Source: Desulfamplus sp.
GTDB taxonomy: Bacteria; Desulfobacterota; Desulfobacteria; Desulfobacterales; Desulfobacteraceae
Assembly (NCBI GenBank): GCA_015231615.1
Contig: JADGBE010000008.1
Location: forward strand, 1 to 64,000
Direction of reading: 5' to 3'
Length of the DNA stretch: 64,000 bases
The notes beneath the pieces are model-generated. The model did not search any database. It saw only the letters and a program-made list of their open reading frames with translations, and was not told the DNA's origin. The position numbers were made by a program, and so were the translations under genes. This document shows, piece after piece, positions 1-9,267 of this stretch (its first letter is position 1; each line of letters opens with the position of its first letter).

Positions 1-1
1 G

Positions 2-229
2 ACCAAACATAAGATGGAGATTATCAATTATAAAGCTCGTAAGGATGCAGGTAAAACTATTGGCAGTGGTCGTATGGAAAAAGGGGTGGATATTGTTATC
101 GGGCGTAGGCAGAAAGATAATGGTATGAGTTGGAGTGAATCGGGAAGTAAAGCTCTTGGGATACTTAAAGTCAATGAGTTAAACAAACGCATTAAACTAC
201 CTGATGCTGACTCGCTTTTAGCTGCGTAG
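2..229 (+). CDS. C-terminal fragment of a DDE-type transposase, cut by the window edge
   Basis: The reading frame is open through base 2, so the ATG at 14 is only an internal Met and the gene begins outside the window. The visible part carries a GSG-x2-E motif (GSGRMEKG) followed by GRRQK...GMSW. This is the usual arrangement around the last catalytic Glu in ISKra4-like and related DDE transposases. The protein ends shortly after, at a natural-looking C-terminus (stop at 227-229). No terminal inverted repeat could be identified in the following 168 bases. The family is tentative; transposase identity is fairly safe from the motif. It could be the end of an intact IS or a remnant. Confidence 0.6.
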   Translation, partial: TKHKMEIINYKARKDAGKTIGSGRMEKGVDIVIGRRQKDNGMSWSESGSKALGILKVNELNKRIKLPDADSLLAA

Positions 230-397
230 TAGCACGGATTTATTTACAGTAAGATAAATAATTGCAAAAAAAAGCTATTCCTTAAAAATTTAGAGTCCCA
301 ATTAAAATCGTTTTTATGGGATGTTCCAGTAAGTTTTATATATTATATAACAATCCTATTCCATTCGTGTATGCTTGACTTGTTATATTTTCACAAA

Positions 398-1591
398 TCA
401 TTTAGGAGAGCTATATTCAGGAAAAAGAGAAAGTATGGACTCTTCAGCAGCATTGCATACGCCTCTCTCTGTAATAAATCCTGTGATAAGTCTTGATGGT
501 GTAACATCAAATGCGTGGTTTGCTGCATTACTATTTTCTGGCGGAATAAGAACAGAGATAAGATTACCTTTGTTGTCAAGACCTTGAACATATCTTATCT
601 CATCAGGATCACGCTCTTCAATTGGAATCTGTTTTACTCCATCTGTTAAGCTCCAGTCAAAAGTGCTTGATGGAAGGGCAACGTAAAACGGAACTCCATT
701 ATCGTATGCAGCAAGAGCTTTTAGATATGTTCCTATTTTATTGGCAACATCACCAGTTCTTGTTGTTCTATCTGTTCCAACAATCACTATATCAACCATG
801 CCATGCTGCATTAAATGTCCACCTGCATTATCTGTTATAACTGTATGAGGAATACCATGTTTACCAAGTTCCCACGCTGTCAACCTTGAGCCTTGATTCA
901 AAGGACGGGTTTCATCAACCCAAACGTGAATATCAATGCCTCTATCAAAAGCTGTGTAAATAGGGGCGGTAGCAGTTCCATATTCAATAGTTGCAAGCCA
1001 ACCTGCATTGCAATGTGTTAAAATATTAATCCTCCTATTCTTATTTTTTCCCAATTCTAACTCTCTTCTTTGGCTTAATTCTTTAATCAATTGGTATCCA
1101 TATTCACCAATAAGACGGCAATTTTCAGCCTCCTCTTCCACAATTGAACAAGCCTCTTTTAAAGCTGTGTTAAGGCGATCTTCATATTTTTCATATTTGA
1201 GAACAGCATTCAAAACTCTATCAACACCCCATGCAAGGTTGACAGCAGTTGGTCTTGCATTTTTAATGCGTTTGCACTCATTTTTTAAATATTCATCAGA
1301 TATTTTTTTAGTATCACTATTTGAGTAATTACTAACGCCTGAATATTCGTAACCGCCACAATTTGCATAGTTAGGGTAAGCCAGTGCATTATAAACACCA
1401 AATGCCCCTGTTGCTCCAATAAGTGGGGCACCTCTTACAAACATCTTTTTAATTGCCTCAATAACACTATCTACAGTTTTAAGCTCTGCTACAATAAGTT
1501 GATGTGGAAGTAATCTTTGATCAATAACCTTTACGGTTTGCGATTTAAGATCAAACCATATAGGTCTCATATCTTTTCCATCTACGTTCAT
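398..1591 (-). CDS. mtnA: S-methyl-5-thioribose-1-phosphate isomerase
   Basis: This enzyme isomerises 5-methylthioribose-1-phosphate to methylthioribulose-1-phosphate in the methionine salvage pathway; it is cytoplasmic. Family hallmarks are visible: VRGAPLIGATGAFG near residues 59-72, the catalytic Cys in THCNAG (about residue 201) and the catalytic Asp in VGTDR (about 281), counted from the track start. The track starts at a TTG (1612); I prefer the in-frame ATG at 1591, and a further ATG at 1570 (MRPIWF) also fits the usual family start. At about 400 residues it is longer than typical MtnA (near 345-350). The excess lies mainly in a Tyr/Asn/Ser-rich insertion at about residues 82-105, before the conserved RPTAVNL segment. 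No other methionine-salvage gene is visible nearby. Confidence 0.93.
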   Translation of the reverse strand: MNVDGKDMRPIWFDLKSQTVKVIDQRLLPHQLIVAELKTVDSVIEAIKKMFVRGAPLIGATGAFGVYNALAYPNYANCGGYEYSGVSNYSNSDTKKISDEYLKNECKRIKNARPTAVNLAWGVDRVLNAVLKYEKYEDRLNTALKEACSIVEEEAENCRLIGEYGYQLIKELSQRRELELGKNKNRRINILTHCNAGWLATIEYGTATAPIYTAFDRGIDIHVWVDETRPLNQGSRLTAWELGKHGIPHTVITDNAGGHLMQHGMVDIVIVGTDRTTRTGDVANKIGTYLKALAAYDNGVPFYVALPSSTFDWSLTDGVKQIPIEERDPDEIRYVQGLDNKGNLISVLIPPENSNAANHAFDVTPSRLITGFITERGVCNAAEESILSLFPEYSSPK

Positions 1592-1682
1592 AATGTTTTC
1601 TTTAAACTCCAAATTAGTATTAAAAATATTTATAAGATAATCTTGCAGTGTTGATTGGCAAGCTCTGGTTCATACCCACCCT

Positions 1683-1697
1683 GCCGCCCCCTGCGGC
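1683..1697. other. GC-rich mini-hairpin upstream of mtnA
   Basis: A GCCGC/GCGGC stem with a CCCCT loop sits in a strikingly GC-rich patch (about 1670-1700) within an AT-rich gap. It lies about 90 bases upstream of the mtnA start on the minus strand, so it would fall in the mtnA leader if transcription begins farther out. I could not match it to a SAM riboswitch consensus. It may be a remnant of a dispersed repeat. Confidence 0.35.
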
Positions 1698-1842
1698 GAT
1701 GAACTTCATTAGCATTTATAGCTGATAATTTATATTCTATATTTAACTTTATAGGTAAAGTTAAATTTTGGAAAGATTCTCATTTAAAAAGGATGGTAAT
1801 TCTGGTAGAGATTTCAAAAATATGAAAATATATACTAACAAC

Positions 1843-1924
1843 GGTAATAAATTGAGTCCTGTCTAAACTATATAGATGCACGGCTGTGAATCTCTACGTA
1901 AACATAAAAAGCTCAATTCATGCC
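1843..1924. repeat. Composite palindromic element between mtnA and tesB
   Basis: Imperfect terminal arms, GGTAATAAATTGAG at 1843-1856 and CTCAATTCATGCC at 1912-1924, bracket an inner palindrome (1872-1897, ...GATGCACGGCTGTGAATC...). The arms resemble those of the hairpin at 25380-25430. The inner palindrome resembles the cleaner copy at 10785-10812. Both matches are degenerate. The rest of the 1592-1983 gap, which separates divergent mtnA and tesB, shows no gene; promoters for both must lie here but none is clear enough to call. Confidence 0.5.
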
Positions 1925-1983
1925 ATCTTAAGAGTATATGATAAATTTAATTATTGAATTGTAAACAAGAGGTTGGTGAAAAT

Positions 1984-2859
1984 ATGGTTGAGTGCTTTGA
2001 GGAAAATGTTTTAGATGAGCTTTTAAAACTCTTAAAACTTGAAAAGATAGAAGAAAATATATTTAGAGGAGAGAGCCAAGATTTAGGATTTGGCAATGTA
2101 TTTGGTGGGCAGGTGCTTGGACAATCCCTCTCTGCGGCAAGTCAAACAGTTGACAACTCAAGACAAGTTCATAGTATGCACGGCTATTTTATGAGAGCTG
2201 GTGATTCATCAAAACCAATTGTATATACAGTTGACTGCATAAGAGATGGAAGAAGTTTTACCACAAGAAGGGTGGTTGCAATTCAAAAAGGGCGTCCAAT
2301 ATTTTCAATGTCTGCATCGTTTCAAAGCTATGAAGAGGGTTTTGAGCATCAAGATTCAATGCCTGATGTGCCAGGACCAGAAGGTATCCAATCTCAAACA
2401 GAGGCATCAAAAAAAATAGCCCACATGATTCCAAAGGATATTGTTCATAAATTAGTTTGCGAAAAACCTATTGAAATAAGAGTCGTAAACCCTGTCAACC
2501 CATTTGCACCTCAAAAGATGCCACCAAGAAAATATGTTTGGTTTAAAGCTATCAACAAAATGGCTGATGATATAGCTACACACAGATATATGCTCGCTTA
2601 CGCATCTGATTTTAACCTTGTAAGTACAGCTCTACACCCGCATGGTAAAACTTTTTGGTCTCCTGATATGCAGGTAGCAAGCCTTGATCATGCAATGTGG
2701 TTTCACAGAGATTTTAGAATGGATGATTGGCTACTCTACGATATTCACAGTCCAAGTGCTTGCAGGGCAAGAGGTCTTAATATTGGAAATATATTTAACA
2801 GAGATGGTCTTCTTGTAGCAACAGTTGCTCAAGAAGGGTTACTTAGATATAAAGGTTAA
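1984..2859 (+). CDS. tesB: Acyl-CoA thioesterase II
   Basis: Double hotdog-fold thioesterase hydrolysing medium and long acyl-CoA to free fatty acid and CoA in the cytoplasm. TesB hallmarks include GNVFGGQVLGQ near the N-terminus, SFTTRRVVAIQ and the C-terminal half with YASDFN, SLDHAMWFHR and VAQEG. By analogy with E. coli TesB these supply the Asp, Thr/Ser and Gln of the active site (about residues 219, 243 and 293 from the track start). The track begins at a TTG (1954). I chose the ATG at 1984 because the family normally starts close to this point and a GAGG lies upstream of it. Length near 290 residues is normal. It is monocistronic between two gaps. The genome also encodes an acyl-CoA-binding protein (38209-38466), so acyl-CoA handling recurs in the window. 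Confidence 0.93.
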   Translation: MVECFEENVLDELLKLLKLEKIEENIFRGESQDLGFGNVFGGQVLGQSLSAASQTVDNSRQVHSMHGYFMRAGDSSKPIVYTVDCIRDGRSFTTRRVVAIQKGRPIFSMSASFQSYEEGFEHQDSMPDVPGPEGIQSQTEASKKIAHMIPKDIVHKLVCEKPIEIRVVNPVNPFAPQKMPPRKYVWFKAINKMADDIATHRYMLAYASDFNLVSTALHPHGKTFWSPDMQVASLDHAMWFHRDFRMDDWLLYDIHSPSACRARGLNIGNIFNRDGLLVATVAQEGLLRYKG

Positions 2860-3239
2860 GTAATCATCTATCACTACATGTTAGGCACTACCCAGAAAAC
2901 AATTTTTGGATTCATAAGAACTCATGCATGAAAGGTTGCAGAAAGTTCTTACATTCTTCATCTTTATAACAAATTCAAGTTCAACCACGGTTAAGTGGAG
3001 TGCTACCCATTTTTTTTGTCAATATTCAATTTGGGCATCGCATCTATTATTAGAATCAGGAATTTCAGGGTTAAAATAACAGAAGTCGGCTAAAGCTGAC
3101 TATAATTATACCAGTTCTCTTTTTCTATTCAAAATGATTCAATCCTTGACATATTTGCTCACCATGAATTATTCTGACCATCTTTAAAAAAGATCAATAT
3201 TTATCTTCCCATAATTTTTTATAATTCAGCAGAAGGCTT
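2860..3239. other. 380-base gap between tesB and cheA
   Basis: No ORF or RNA gene is recognisable. The only structure seen is a short hairpin at 3084-3101 (AGTCGGC-TAAA-GCTGACT, one G-T pair), about 140 bases upstream of cheA. It resembles small REP-like palindromes rather than a terminator, because no T-run follows. The cheA promoter must lie in this gap, but no convincing -35/-10 pair could be fixed by eye. Confidence 0.5.
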
Positions 3240-5492
3240 ATGGAACTGTTAAAAGAAGCAATTGAAAATCTCTCTTCTCAGGTAGCTGGACTTTGCATTG
3301 GTCAAACTCCAGCTTTAGATAAAATGATAGAGACTTTAGATAAGATTGAAGCAATATCATCTAACCTAAATGCAGCTACCTTGAAAACTGTTGCTGGTGC
3401 ATATAAATCCTATGTCAAAAGGATGGATTCTCGTGAAATAACTACGACATCTCCCTTAGAGCAGGGTTTAACTCTTTTAAATGCTCTTGTTAAACACCTT
3501 GAAAAAGGGGCAGATTTTATTTTTGATATATCTGATGTCCTTGAAATCCTTGACTCCTCTTTTTTTGAAAACAATCTATCTCCTTCCGCACCACAATCAA
3601 AATCTATTGAATCAAAAGATATTGGATTAACAGAAAATTTAGAGACTTCGATAGAAACACCATCAAATTTAGAACCTCTTAAGTTATCTCCACAATTGCA
3701 GAATCTAACTGCTCTTGAGATTTCAGCAGAAGATTTACAGATATTGTCTGACTTTGTTTCTGAGGCTGAAGATAACTTAGATACTATTGAAGTTGAACTC
3801 ATGGAGCTTGAACAAGACCCTTTAAACCATGAGATTATCAACAATATTTTCCGACCATTTCATACAATCAAAGGTGTATCAGGTTTTCTTGACCTTAAAA
3901 AGATCAACAAGCTATCACACTCTACAGAGAACTTTCTTGACTGTGTAAGAAACGGTGATTTTATAATTAACGATATTGCAACTGATGCTATCCTTGAATC
4001 TGTTGATCTTCTAAAAAAACTTCTTGCTAATGTTAAAGAGAGTCTCCAAAACAAGGTAAAGCCTGATGATAGCAACATTGATATTGAGCCTTTAAGGGTA
4101 AAATTGCAGCAATTACCCCCTTTGCTTGCAAAAGATAGTAAAGAGCCAGTTGGTAAGATTTTAATTCGTAAAGGCATTATTGACGATGACACTTTAGATG
4201 ATGTGCTTGAAGAGCAATCCCGCACAGGAAAGAGGATAGGAGAGATTCTACTTGAAAGTGAACTTGTAGATTCAAACGATATTGCATCTGCACTTATGGA
4301 GCAAACAGGTCAGAAAAAATATGGTTCATCTTCTTCAAGCTCAACACAGGTAAAGGTCAACACAAATAAACTTGATGATCTGGTTGATTATGCAGGTGAA
4401 CTTGTAATTGCCCAATCAATGTTAAAACAGCAAGCATCAAAAGACCCATCACTTTATCAGAGCATCAATCAATTAGAACAGATTGTATCCAACATTCAAC
4501 GTATTGCAATGTCAATGCGAATGATTCCAATTCACTCAACATTTACAAAGATGATTCGCCTTACTCGCGATCTTGCAAAAAAATCAAAAAAAGATGTTGT
4601 ATTAGAGATGTCTGGAGAAGAGACTGAAATTGACAGAAACGTGGTTGATGCACTTTATGAGCCAATGGTTCACATGATAAGAAATGCTGTTGATCATGGT
4701 ATTGAGAAAGCTCAAGAGAGAATCAATGCTGGAAAACCTGCCCAAGGAACAATTTACCTTCGTGCCTACCACAAAGGTGGAAGCATTGTAATTGAGATTG
4801 AAGATGATGGAAAAGGTTTAGACAAAGAGCGAATTTTTGAAAAAGCAGTTGCGGCAGGTCTTACAAAAAAAGAGGCTTCCCTTACAGATTCACAAATATT
4901 TGATTTTATAATTGCACCTGGATTTTCAACAGCATCTACTATTACAGATATTTCTGGTAGAGGTGTTGGAATGGACGTTGTTAAAGATGGAATTGAAAAA
5001 TTTAGAGGTAACCTTGATATAAGTTCAAAAAAGGGGGCAGGCACATGTTTTACAATTAGCCTTCCTTTAACTCTTGCTATTATTGATGGAATGTTGATAA
5101 GAATTGGCAAAGAGAGATATGTTATTCCAACTATCTCAATTAAGCGATCATTTAGACCAGATAAAAAAGATTGCTTTACGCTAAAAGGAAAAGGGGAGAT
5201 GATTAAAGAGCGTAATGAGCTTATCCCACTTATTAGAATGAAGCAGATATGTAATGTTGATAATGATGCTATATCCCCTTGGGAAGGGCTTGTTGTGGTT
5301 GTGGAGTCAAAAGAGGAAAAAAGAGGTCTTTTTGTAGATGAACTTCTTGGAAAAGATGAGTATGTTATCAAAAGCCTTGGGGGCAGCCTTAAAAACATCA
5401 TTGGATTTTCTGGCGGGGCAATCCTTGCAGATGGAAAGGTGGGGCTAATTCTTGATATGCACGGTATTTTTGAGCTTGCTGCAAGTGTATAG
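3240..5492 (+). CDS. cheA: Chemotaxis histidine kinase CheA with an extra T2SSE_N/MshEN-like domain
   Basis: Central kinase of the chemotaxis array: it autophosphorylates on His and passes phosphate to CheY and CheB. Domains in order: an unassigned helical N-terminus (1-150); an HPt/P1 domain (about 165-265) with phospho-acceptor His208 in PFHTIKG; a 55-residue segment (about 302-360) with KILIRKGII...RIGEILLESELV resembling the N-terminal domain of GspE/MshE ATPases; P3 dimerisation (about 362-430); the P4 ATPase with RNAVDHGIE, DDGKGLD and GRGVGMDVVK; and a C-terminal CheW-like P5 domain. No CheY-binding P2 domain is evident; the GspE-N-like segment occupies its place. At 750 residues it is long but intact. 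It is the first gene of a plus-strand cluster with cheD, an HDOD gene, cheY, cheX and cheB. No cheW, cheR or receptor gene lies in the cluster. Confidence 0.96.
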   Translation: MELLKEAIENLSSQVAGLCIGQTPALDKMIETLDKIEAISSNLNAATLKTVAGAYKSYVKRMDSREITTTSPLEQGLTLLNALVKHLEKGADFIFDISDVLEILDSSFFENNLSPSAPQSKSIESKDIGLTENLETSIETPSNLEPLKLSPQLQNLTALEISAEDLQILSDFVSEAEDNLDTIEVELMELEQDPLNHEIINNIFRPFHTIKGVSGFLDLKKINKLSHSTENFLDCVRNGDFIINDIATDAILESVDLLKKLLANVKESLQNKVKPDDSNIDIEPLRVKLQQLPPLLAKDSKEPVGKILIRKGIIDDDTLDDVLEEQSRTGKRIGEILLESELVDSNDIASALMEQTGQKKYGSSSSSSTQVKVNTNKLDDLVDYAGELVIAQSMLKQQASKDPSLYQSINQLEQIVSNIQRIAMSMRMIPIHSTFTKMIRLTRDLAKKSKKDVVLEMSGEETEIDRNVVDALYEPMVHMIRNAVDHGIEKAQERINAGKPAQGTIYLRAYHKGGSIVIEIEDDGKGLDKERIFEKAVAAGLTKKEASLTDSQIFDFIIAPGFSTASTITDISGRGVGMDVVKDGIEKFRGNLDISSKKGAGTCFTISLPLTLAIIDGMLIRIGKERYVIPTISIKRSFRPDKKDCFTLKGKGEMIKERNELIPLIRMKQICNVDNDAISPWEGLVVVVESKEEKRGLFVDELLGKDEYVIKSLGGSLKNIIGFSGGAILADGKVGLILDMHGIFELAASV

Positions 5493-5562
5493 AGACCAAC
5501 TATTATTTAATCGTTGGTTGTTTATTGCGTAGTTTAGTAGATTTATAACGAGGTTTAACGCA

Positions 5563-6042
5563 TTGAAAATTATAGTCGGTGTTTCAGATATGAAAGTCAG
5601 CAATGACCCAAGTAGTGATATAATAACCTACTCATTGGGTTCTTGCATTGGGCTTGTCGTTTTTGATCCCGTTGTTAAAGTTGGTGGTATTCTTCACTAC
5701 ATGCTTCCTGAGTCATCTCTTGACAGAGAAAAGGCGGAACGAAATCCATATATGTTTGCAGATAGCGGTATTCCACTCTTATTTAAAGAAAGTTATAAGT
5801 ATGATGCAGTTAAAAAGAGAATGAAGGTCTATGTCTTTGGCGGTTCTCAAATTCTTGATCAAAAGGGTTTTTTTAACATCGGGAAACGCAACTACATGGC
5901 ACTTAAAAAACTTTTATTTAAAAATAATGTGCTTATCAACTACGAAGATGTGGGCGGTAATGTAAACAGAACAGTTCGCCTTGAGATAAAGACAGGCGAT
6001 ATTTTTGTTAAGACATCTGGGTCAAATGAGGTTAAGATATGA
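5563..6042 (+). CDS. cheD: Chemoreceptor glutamine deamidase CheD
   Basis: Deamidates Gln side chains in chemoreceptor adaptation regions; in many bacteria it also interacts with CheC/CheX-type phosphatases. The catalytic triad is recognisable as Thr22 and Cys28 in TYSLGSC and His45 in ILHYMLP, a close positional match to the T. maritima enzyme (T21, C27, H44). The 159-residue length is normal. The start is TTG at 5563, supported by ACGAGG about nine bases upstream; no nearer ATG would keep the conserved KIIVGVSDMK start. It lies 70 bases after cheA and 67 before the HDOD gene, so co-transcription is likely. Confidence 0.94.
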   Translation: MKIIVGVSDMKVSNDPSSDIITYSLGSCIGLVVFDPVVKVGGILHYMLPESSLDREKAERNPYMFADSGIPLLFKESYKYDAVKKRMKVYVFGGSQILDQKGFFNIGKRNYMALKKLLFKNNVLINYEDVGGNVNRTVRLEIKTGDIFVKTSGSNEVKI

Positions 6043-6109
6043 CAGATTTAGGCATACATCGATTGCAATATCAAAATATTAAGATTGTTAGCTCAGGCGA
6101 GGTAAATCA

Positions 6110-6958
6110 ATGACAGCCATTCAACTGCTTATCAAGGATATAAAGAATTTACGACCTGTCCCAGCAATTGCCAACCAAATAGTTGACATGGTTGATAGCC
6201 CTTCTGTCTCAATGAATGATATTGCCAAAATTATTCAGTATGATCCTGCCGTAACTGCAAACCTCCTTAGAACCTGTAATTCTGCTTATTTTGGACTCCC
6301 GAATCCTGTTGAATCTGTAAGAGATGCTGTTGCAATACTTGGAATTGATCAGGTTGTTGAACTTGCTCTTTTAAATGCAAGTGCTAAGACTCTAAATAAA
6401 TCTTGGAAAGGGTATGGGTTGAATGAAGGTGCTATGTGGAAACATGCTGTATCCTCTGCTTTGATTGCAAAAGATATTGCTAAAAAAATCGCCCCTGAAA
6501 GCAGCAACACAATATTTACCGCAGCACTTTTAAAAGATATTGGCAAAACTGTTCTTGATAAATTTATCCAAATATCTTCTGATAAAATTCAGAACCTTAT
6601 TGAGCAAGACGGCTATAGCTTTATAGAGGCTGAAAAAAAGATAATTGGCACAGATCATGCCGAGATTGGTGCAATGATTGCAAAAATATGGAAATTTAGC
6701 CCTAAGATGGTAAATATTATAAGACATCATCATCTTCCTGATGTGGCAATAGATAGTGGTATTGAGATTGCTATTGTCTATTTGGCTGACTGTATCTGTA
6801 TGATGATGGGTGTAGGTATTGGTTCAGACGGGCTTTCATATCGATTTCACGATGATATTATAAGAAAACTTTCAATCACTCCAGATGATATTGCAAAAAT
6901 TATTGCTGACTTTACAATTAACATGCAGAAAGTTGAAGCTCTTTTGCGTGTTGTGTAA
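6110..6958 (+). CDS. HDOD domain protein
   Basis: An HDOD domain fills most of the 282 residues: LRPVPAIANQIVDMV at the start, IIQYDPAVTANLLRTCNSAYFG, AVAILGIDQVVELAL, then ALLKDIGKTVLD and IIRHHHLPD. HDOD is a catalytically degenerate HD-family output/scaffold module found next to chemotaxis and two-component genes. The first HD His is replaced (KDIGK), as expected for HDOD rather than HD-GYP phosphodiesterases. The ATG at 6110 is preceded by GCGAGG. Its place between cheD and cheY suggests a role in chemotaxis or motility output, but the molecular function is unknown. A second HDOD gene is at 36709-37575. Confidence 0.9.
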   Translation: MTAIQLLIKDIKNLRPVPAIANQIVDMVDSPSVSMNDIAKIIQYDPAVTANLLRTCNSAYFGLPNPVESVRDAVAILGIDQVVELALLNASAKTLNKSWKGYGLNEGAMWKHAVSSALIAKDIAKKIAPESSNTIFTAALLKDIGKTVLDKFIQISSDKIQNLIEQDGYSFIEAEKKIIGTDHAEIGAMIAKIWKFSPKMVNIIRHHHLPDVAIDSGIEIAIVYLADCICMMMGVGIGSDGLSYRFHDDIIRKLSITPDDIAKIIADFTINMQKVEALLRVV

Positions 6959-6961
6959 CTA

Positions 6962-6988
6962 CCTCTACCCTAAAGGGATAGAGGTTTT
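6962..6988 (+). terminator. Rho-independent terminator after the first HDOD gene
   Basis: CCTCTACCCT / AGGGATAGAGG forms a strong stem with one bulged A, followed directly by TTTT. It starts four bases after the HDOD stop codon. It may separate a cheA-cheD-HDOD transcript from cheY-cheX, or attenuate read-through. Confidence 0.7.
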
Positions 6989-7087
6989 ACGCCATTTTTA
7001 TAAATTTAGGGCAAATTTTATAGATGCCCAATATGGATTAAACTTTACTGTTTAAACCAACTCTAATTGCCTGAGGTCTATTAATAG

Positions 7088-7513
7088 ATGACATTCTCAA
7101 TTTTACTTGTAGATGACTCCATGCCCATGCGGGCTGTAATAAAAAAAGCCTTTAAAGCAGCAGGGTATTCTAATTCAAATTACCATGAAGCTGCTAACGG
7201 CATTGAAGCTCTTGAAAAGTTAAAAAATAACTGGATTGACATTGTTATAACAGATTTCACAATGCCACAAATGAATGGGCTTGAGATGTTAGTAAAGATG
7301 AAGCAAAATGATCTGTTTAAAGAGATTCCAGTGGTGGTCGTTACGACAGAAGGCAGTAGGGAAAAGATAGATCAGTTTATGAAAGGTGGGGCTTCTGGTT
7401 ACATTAAAAAGCCATTTACCCCAGAACAGATAAGAGACATGATAACCAATATTCTTGGAGAATCCCATGACAATGGCGAATCTGATGAATCAGATAGTGA
7501 TTTCGATTTCTGA
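7088..7513 (+). CDS. cheY: CheY-like single-domain response regulator
   Basis: Receiver-only protein of 141 residues. The acidic pocket (LLVDDS), phospho-acceptor Asp56 in VITDFTMP, the switch Thr in VVTTEG and the Lys in IKKPF are all present. CheY relays phosphate from CheA to the flagellar motor or another output. The C-terminus ends in an unusual acidic Ser/Asp/Glu-rich tail (about 20 residues). Part of the coding sequence for this tail overlaps the start of cheX. The overlap implies translational coupling of the regulator and its probable phosphatase. Confidence 0.92.
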   Translation: MTFSILLVDDSMPMRAVIKKAFKAAGYSNSNYHEAANGIEALEKLKNNWIDIVITDFTMPQMNGLEMLVKMKQNDLFKEIPVVVVTTEGSREKIDQFMKGGASGYIKKPFTPEQIRDMITNILGESHDNGESDESDSDFDF

Positions 7514-7928
7514 AGTAATGGAAACTATGTTTTATATCCCAGTTGAGCCAAGAGAGGAAGAGACTACGGTTAGTGATTTTAGCCTATCTGACGAAGGTGA
7601 TATTCAAGTTGCCACCATTACATTCCATGGAGGGTTTTCAGGTTTTATTTCGTTGATAATTCCAGAAAATTTGCTGACTATGATGACAGAGAATTTTATG
7701 GGTGAAGATAGAGATAACTTAACTTATGAACACCTTGAAGGAACTCTTAAAGAGGCTTTAAATATGGTTGCTGGCAACACGTTTAGCAAAATTGACAACC
7801 AGAAATCTTTTGGTCTTGGTGTTCCTCAAATTATAAGTAAAACTGCTGTGAATAAGATTTCAGGGAAAATGGTTGTTGTTGATACAATGGATGGTCCGAT
7901 TGGTATTGCGGTTCATTTGACTAAGTAA
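7467..7928 (+). CDS. cheX: CheX-like CheY-P phosphatase
   Basis: CheC/CheX-family fold of about 153 residues. It contains the E-x2-N signature (EALN, inside GTLKEALNMVAGN) that in CheX and CheC positions the attacking water for CheY-P dephosphorylation. The final PIGIAVHL strand is typical of the family. The track starts at TTG (7455). The ATG at 7467 is better because GGAG lies six bases upstream. From that start it overlaps cheY by 47 bases. Its position right after cheY supports a role in removing phosphate from that regulator. It may also partner CheD, as CheC does elsewhere (inference). Confidence 0.85.
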   Translation: MTMANLMNQIVISISEVMETMFYIPVEPREEETTVSDFSLSDEGDIQVATITFHGGFSGFISLIIPENLLTMMTENFMGEDRDNLTYEHLEGTLKEALNMVAGNTFSKIDNQKSFGLGVPQIISKTAVNKISGKMVVVDTMDGPIGIAVHLTK

Positions 7929-7948
7929 TTCTAATTTTAAAAATGGTA

Positions 7949-7976
7949 TTAGCCGAACGATAAATCGAACGGCTAA
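7949..7976. terminator. Hairpin between cheX and cheB
   Basis: TTAGCCG...CGGCTAA outer stem and CGAT/ATCG inner stem, separated by two A-A mismatches. Only weak T content follows. It could be a weak terminator or a small dispersed palindrome; the hairpin at 20336-20361 begins with the same TTAGCCGA sequence. Confidence 0.4.
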
Positions 7977-7981
7977 ATTAA

Positions 7982-9115
<1,134 letters not shown>

Positions 9116-9137
9116 ATCTATAGCTTTTCAAATAGTT

Positions 9138-9223
9138 ATTTTGCCCCTCCCCAGCCCTCCCCAAGGGGATGGAGTTATATTATCCCCCCTCTCCTTTGGA
9201 GAGGGGTTAGGGGTGAGGCAAAG
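9138..9223. repeat. CCCTCCCC-type inverted repeat, copy 1
   Basis: ATTTTGCCCC begins the element and GGCAAAGT ends it. In between, CCCTCCCCAAGGGG and CCTCTCCTTTGGAGAGG form nested GC-rich hairpins around an AT-rich centre. Two further copies lie at 31386-31468 and 34541-34643 with the same outer ends (...TTTTGCCC / GGGGCAAAA...). It sits between cheB and the next kinase gene, where it could also act as a terminator. Confidence 0.75.
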
Positions 9224-9267
9224 TAATATAACAAAGCAGAATTAGAGAGAACCTAATAGAATATTAA

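Noticed and set aside
622-1328. Plus-strand ORFs opposite mtnA
   Set aside because: Antisense to a well-supported conserved enzyme; products are unlike known proteins.
1592-1720. SAM riboswitch upstream of mtnA
   Set aside because: The pathway made this attractive, but the leader lacks the SAM-I or SAM-II core sequences that I can recognise; only a GC-rich mini-hairpin is present.
3410-5401. Minus-strand ORFs of 144, 121 and 211 codons across cheA
   Set aside because: They are antisense shadows of cheA. The products are Ser/Ile/Leu-rich with no motif, and the plus-strand frame carries a complete CheA.
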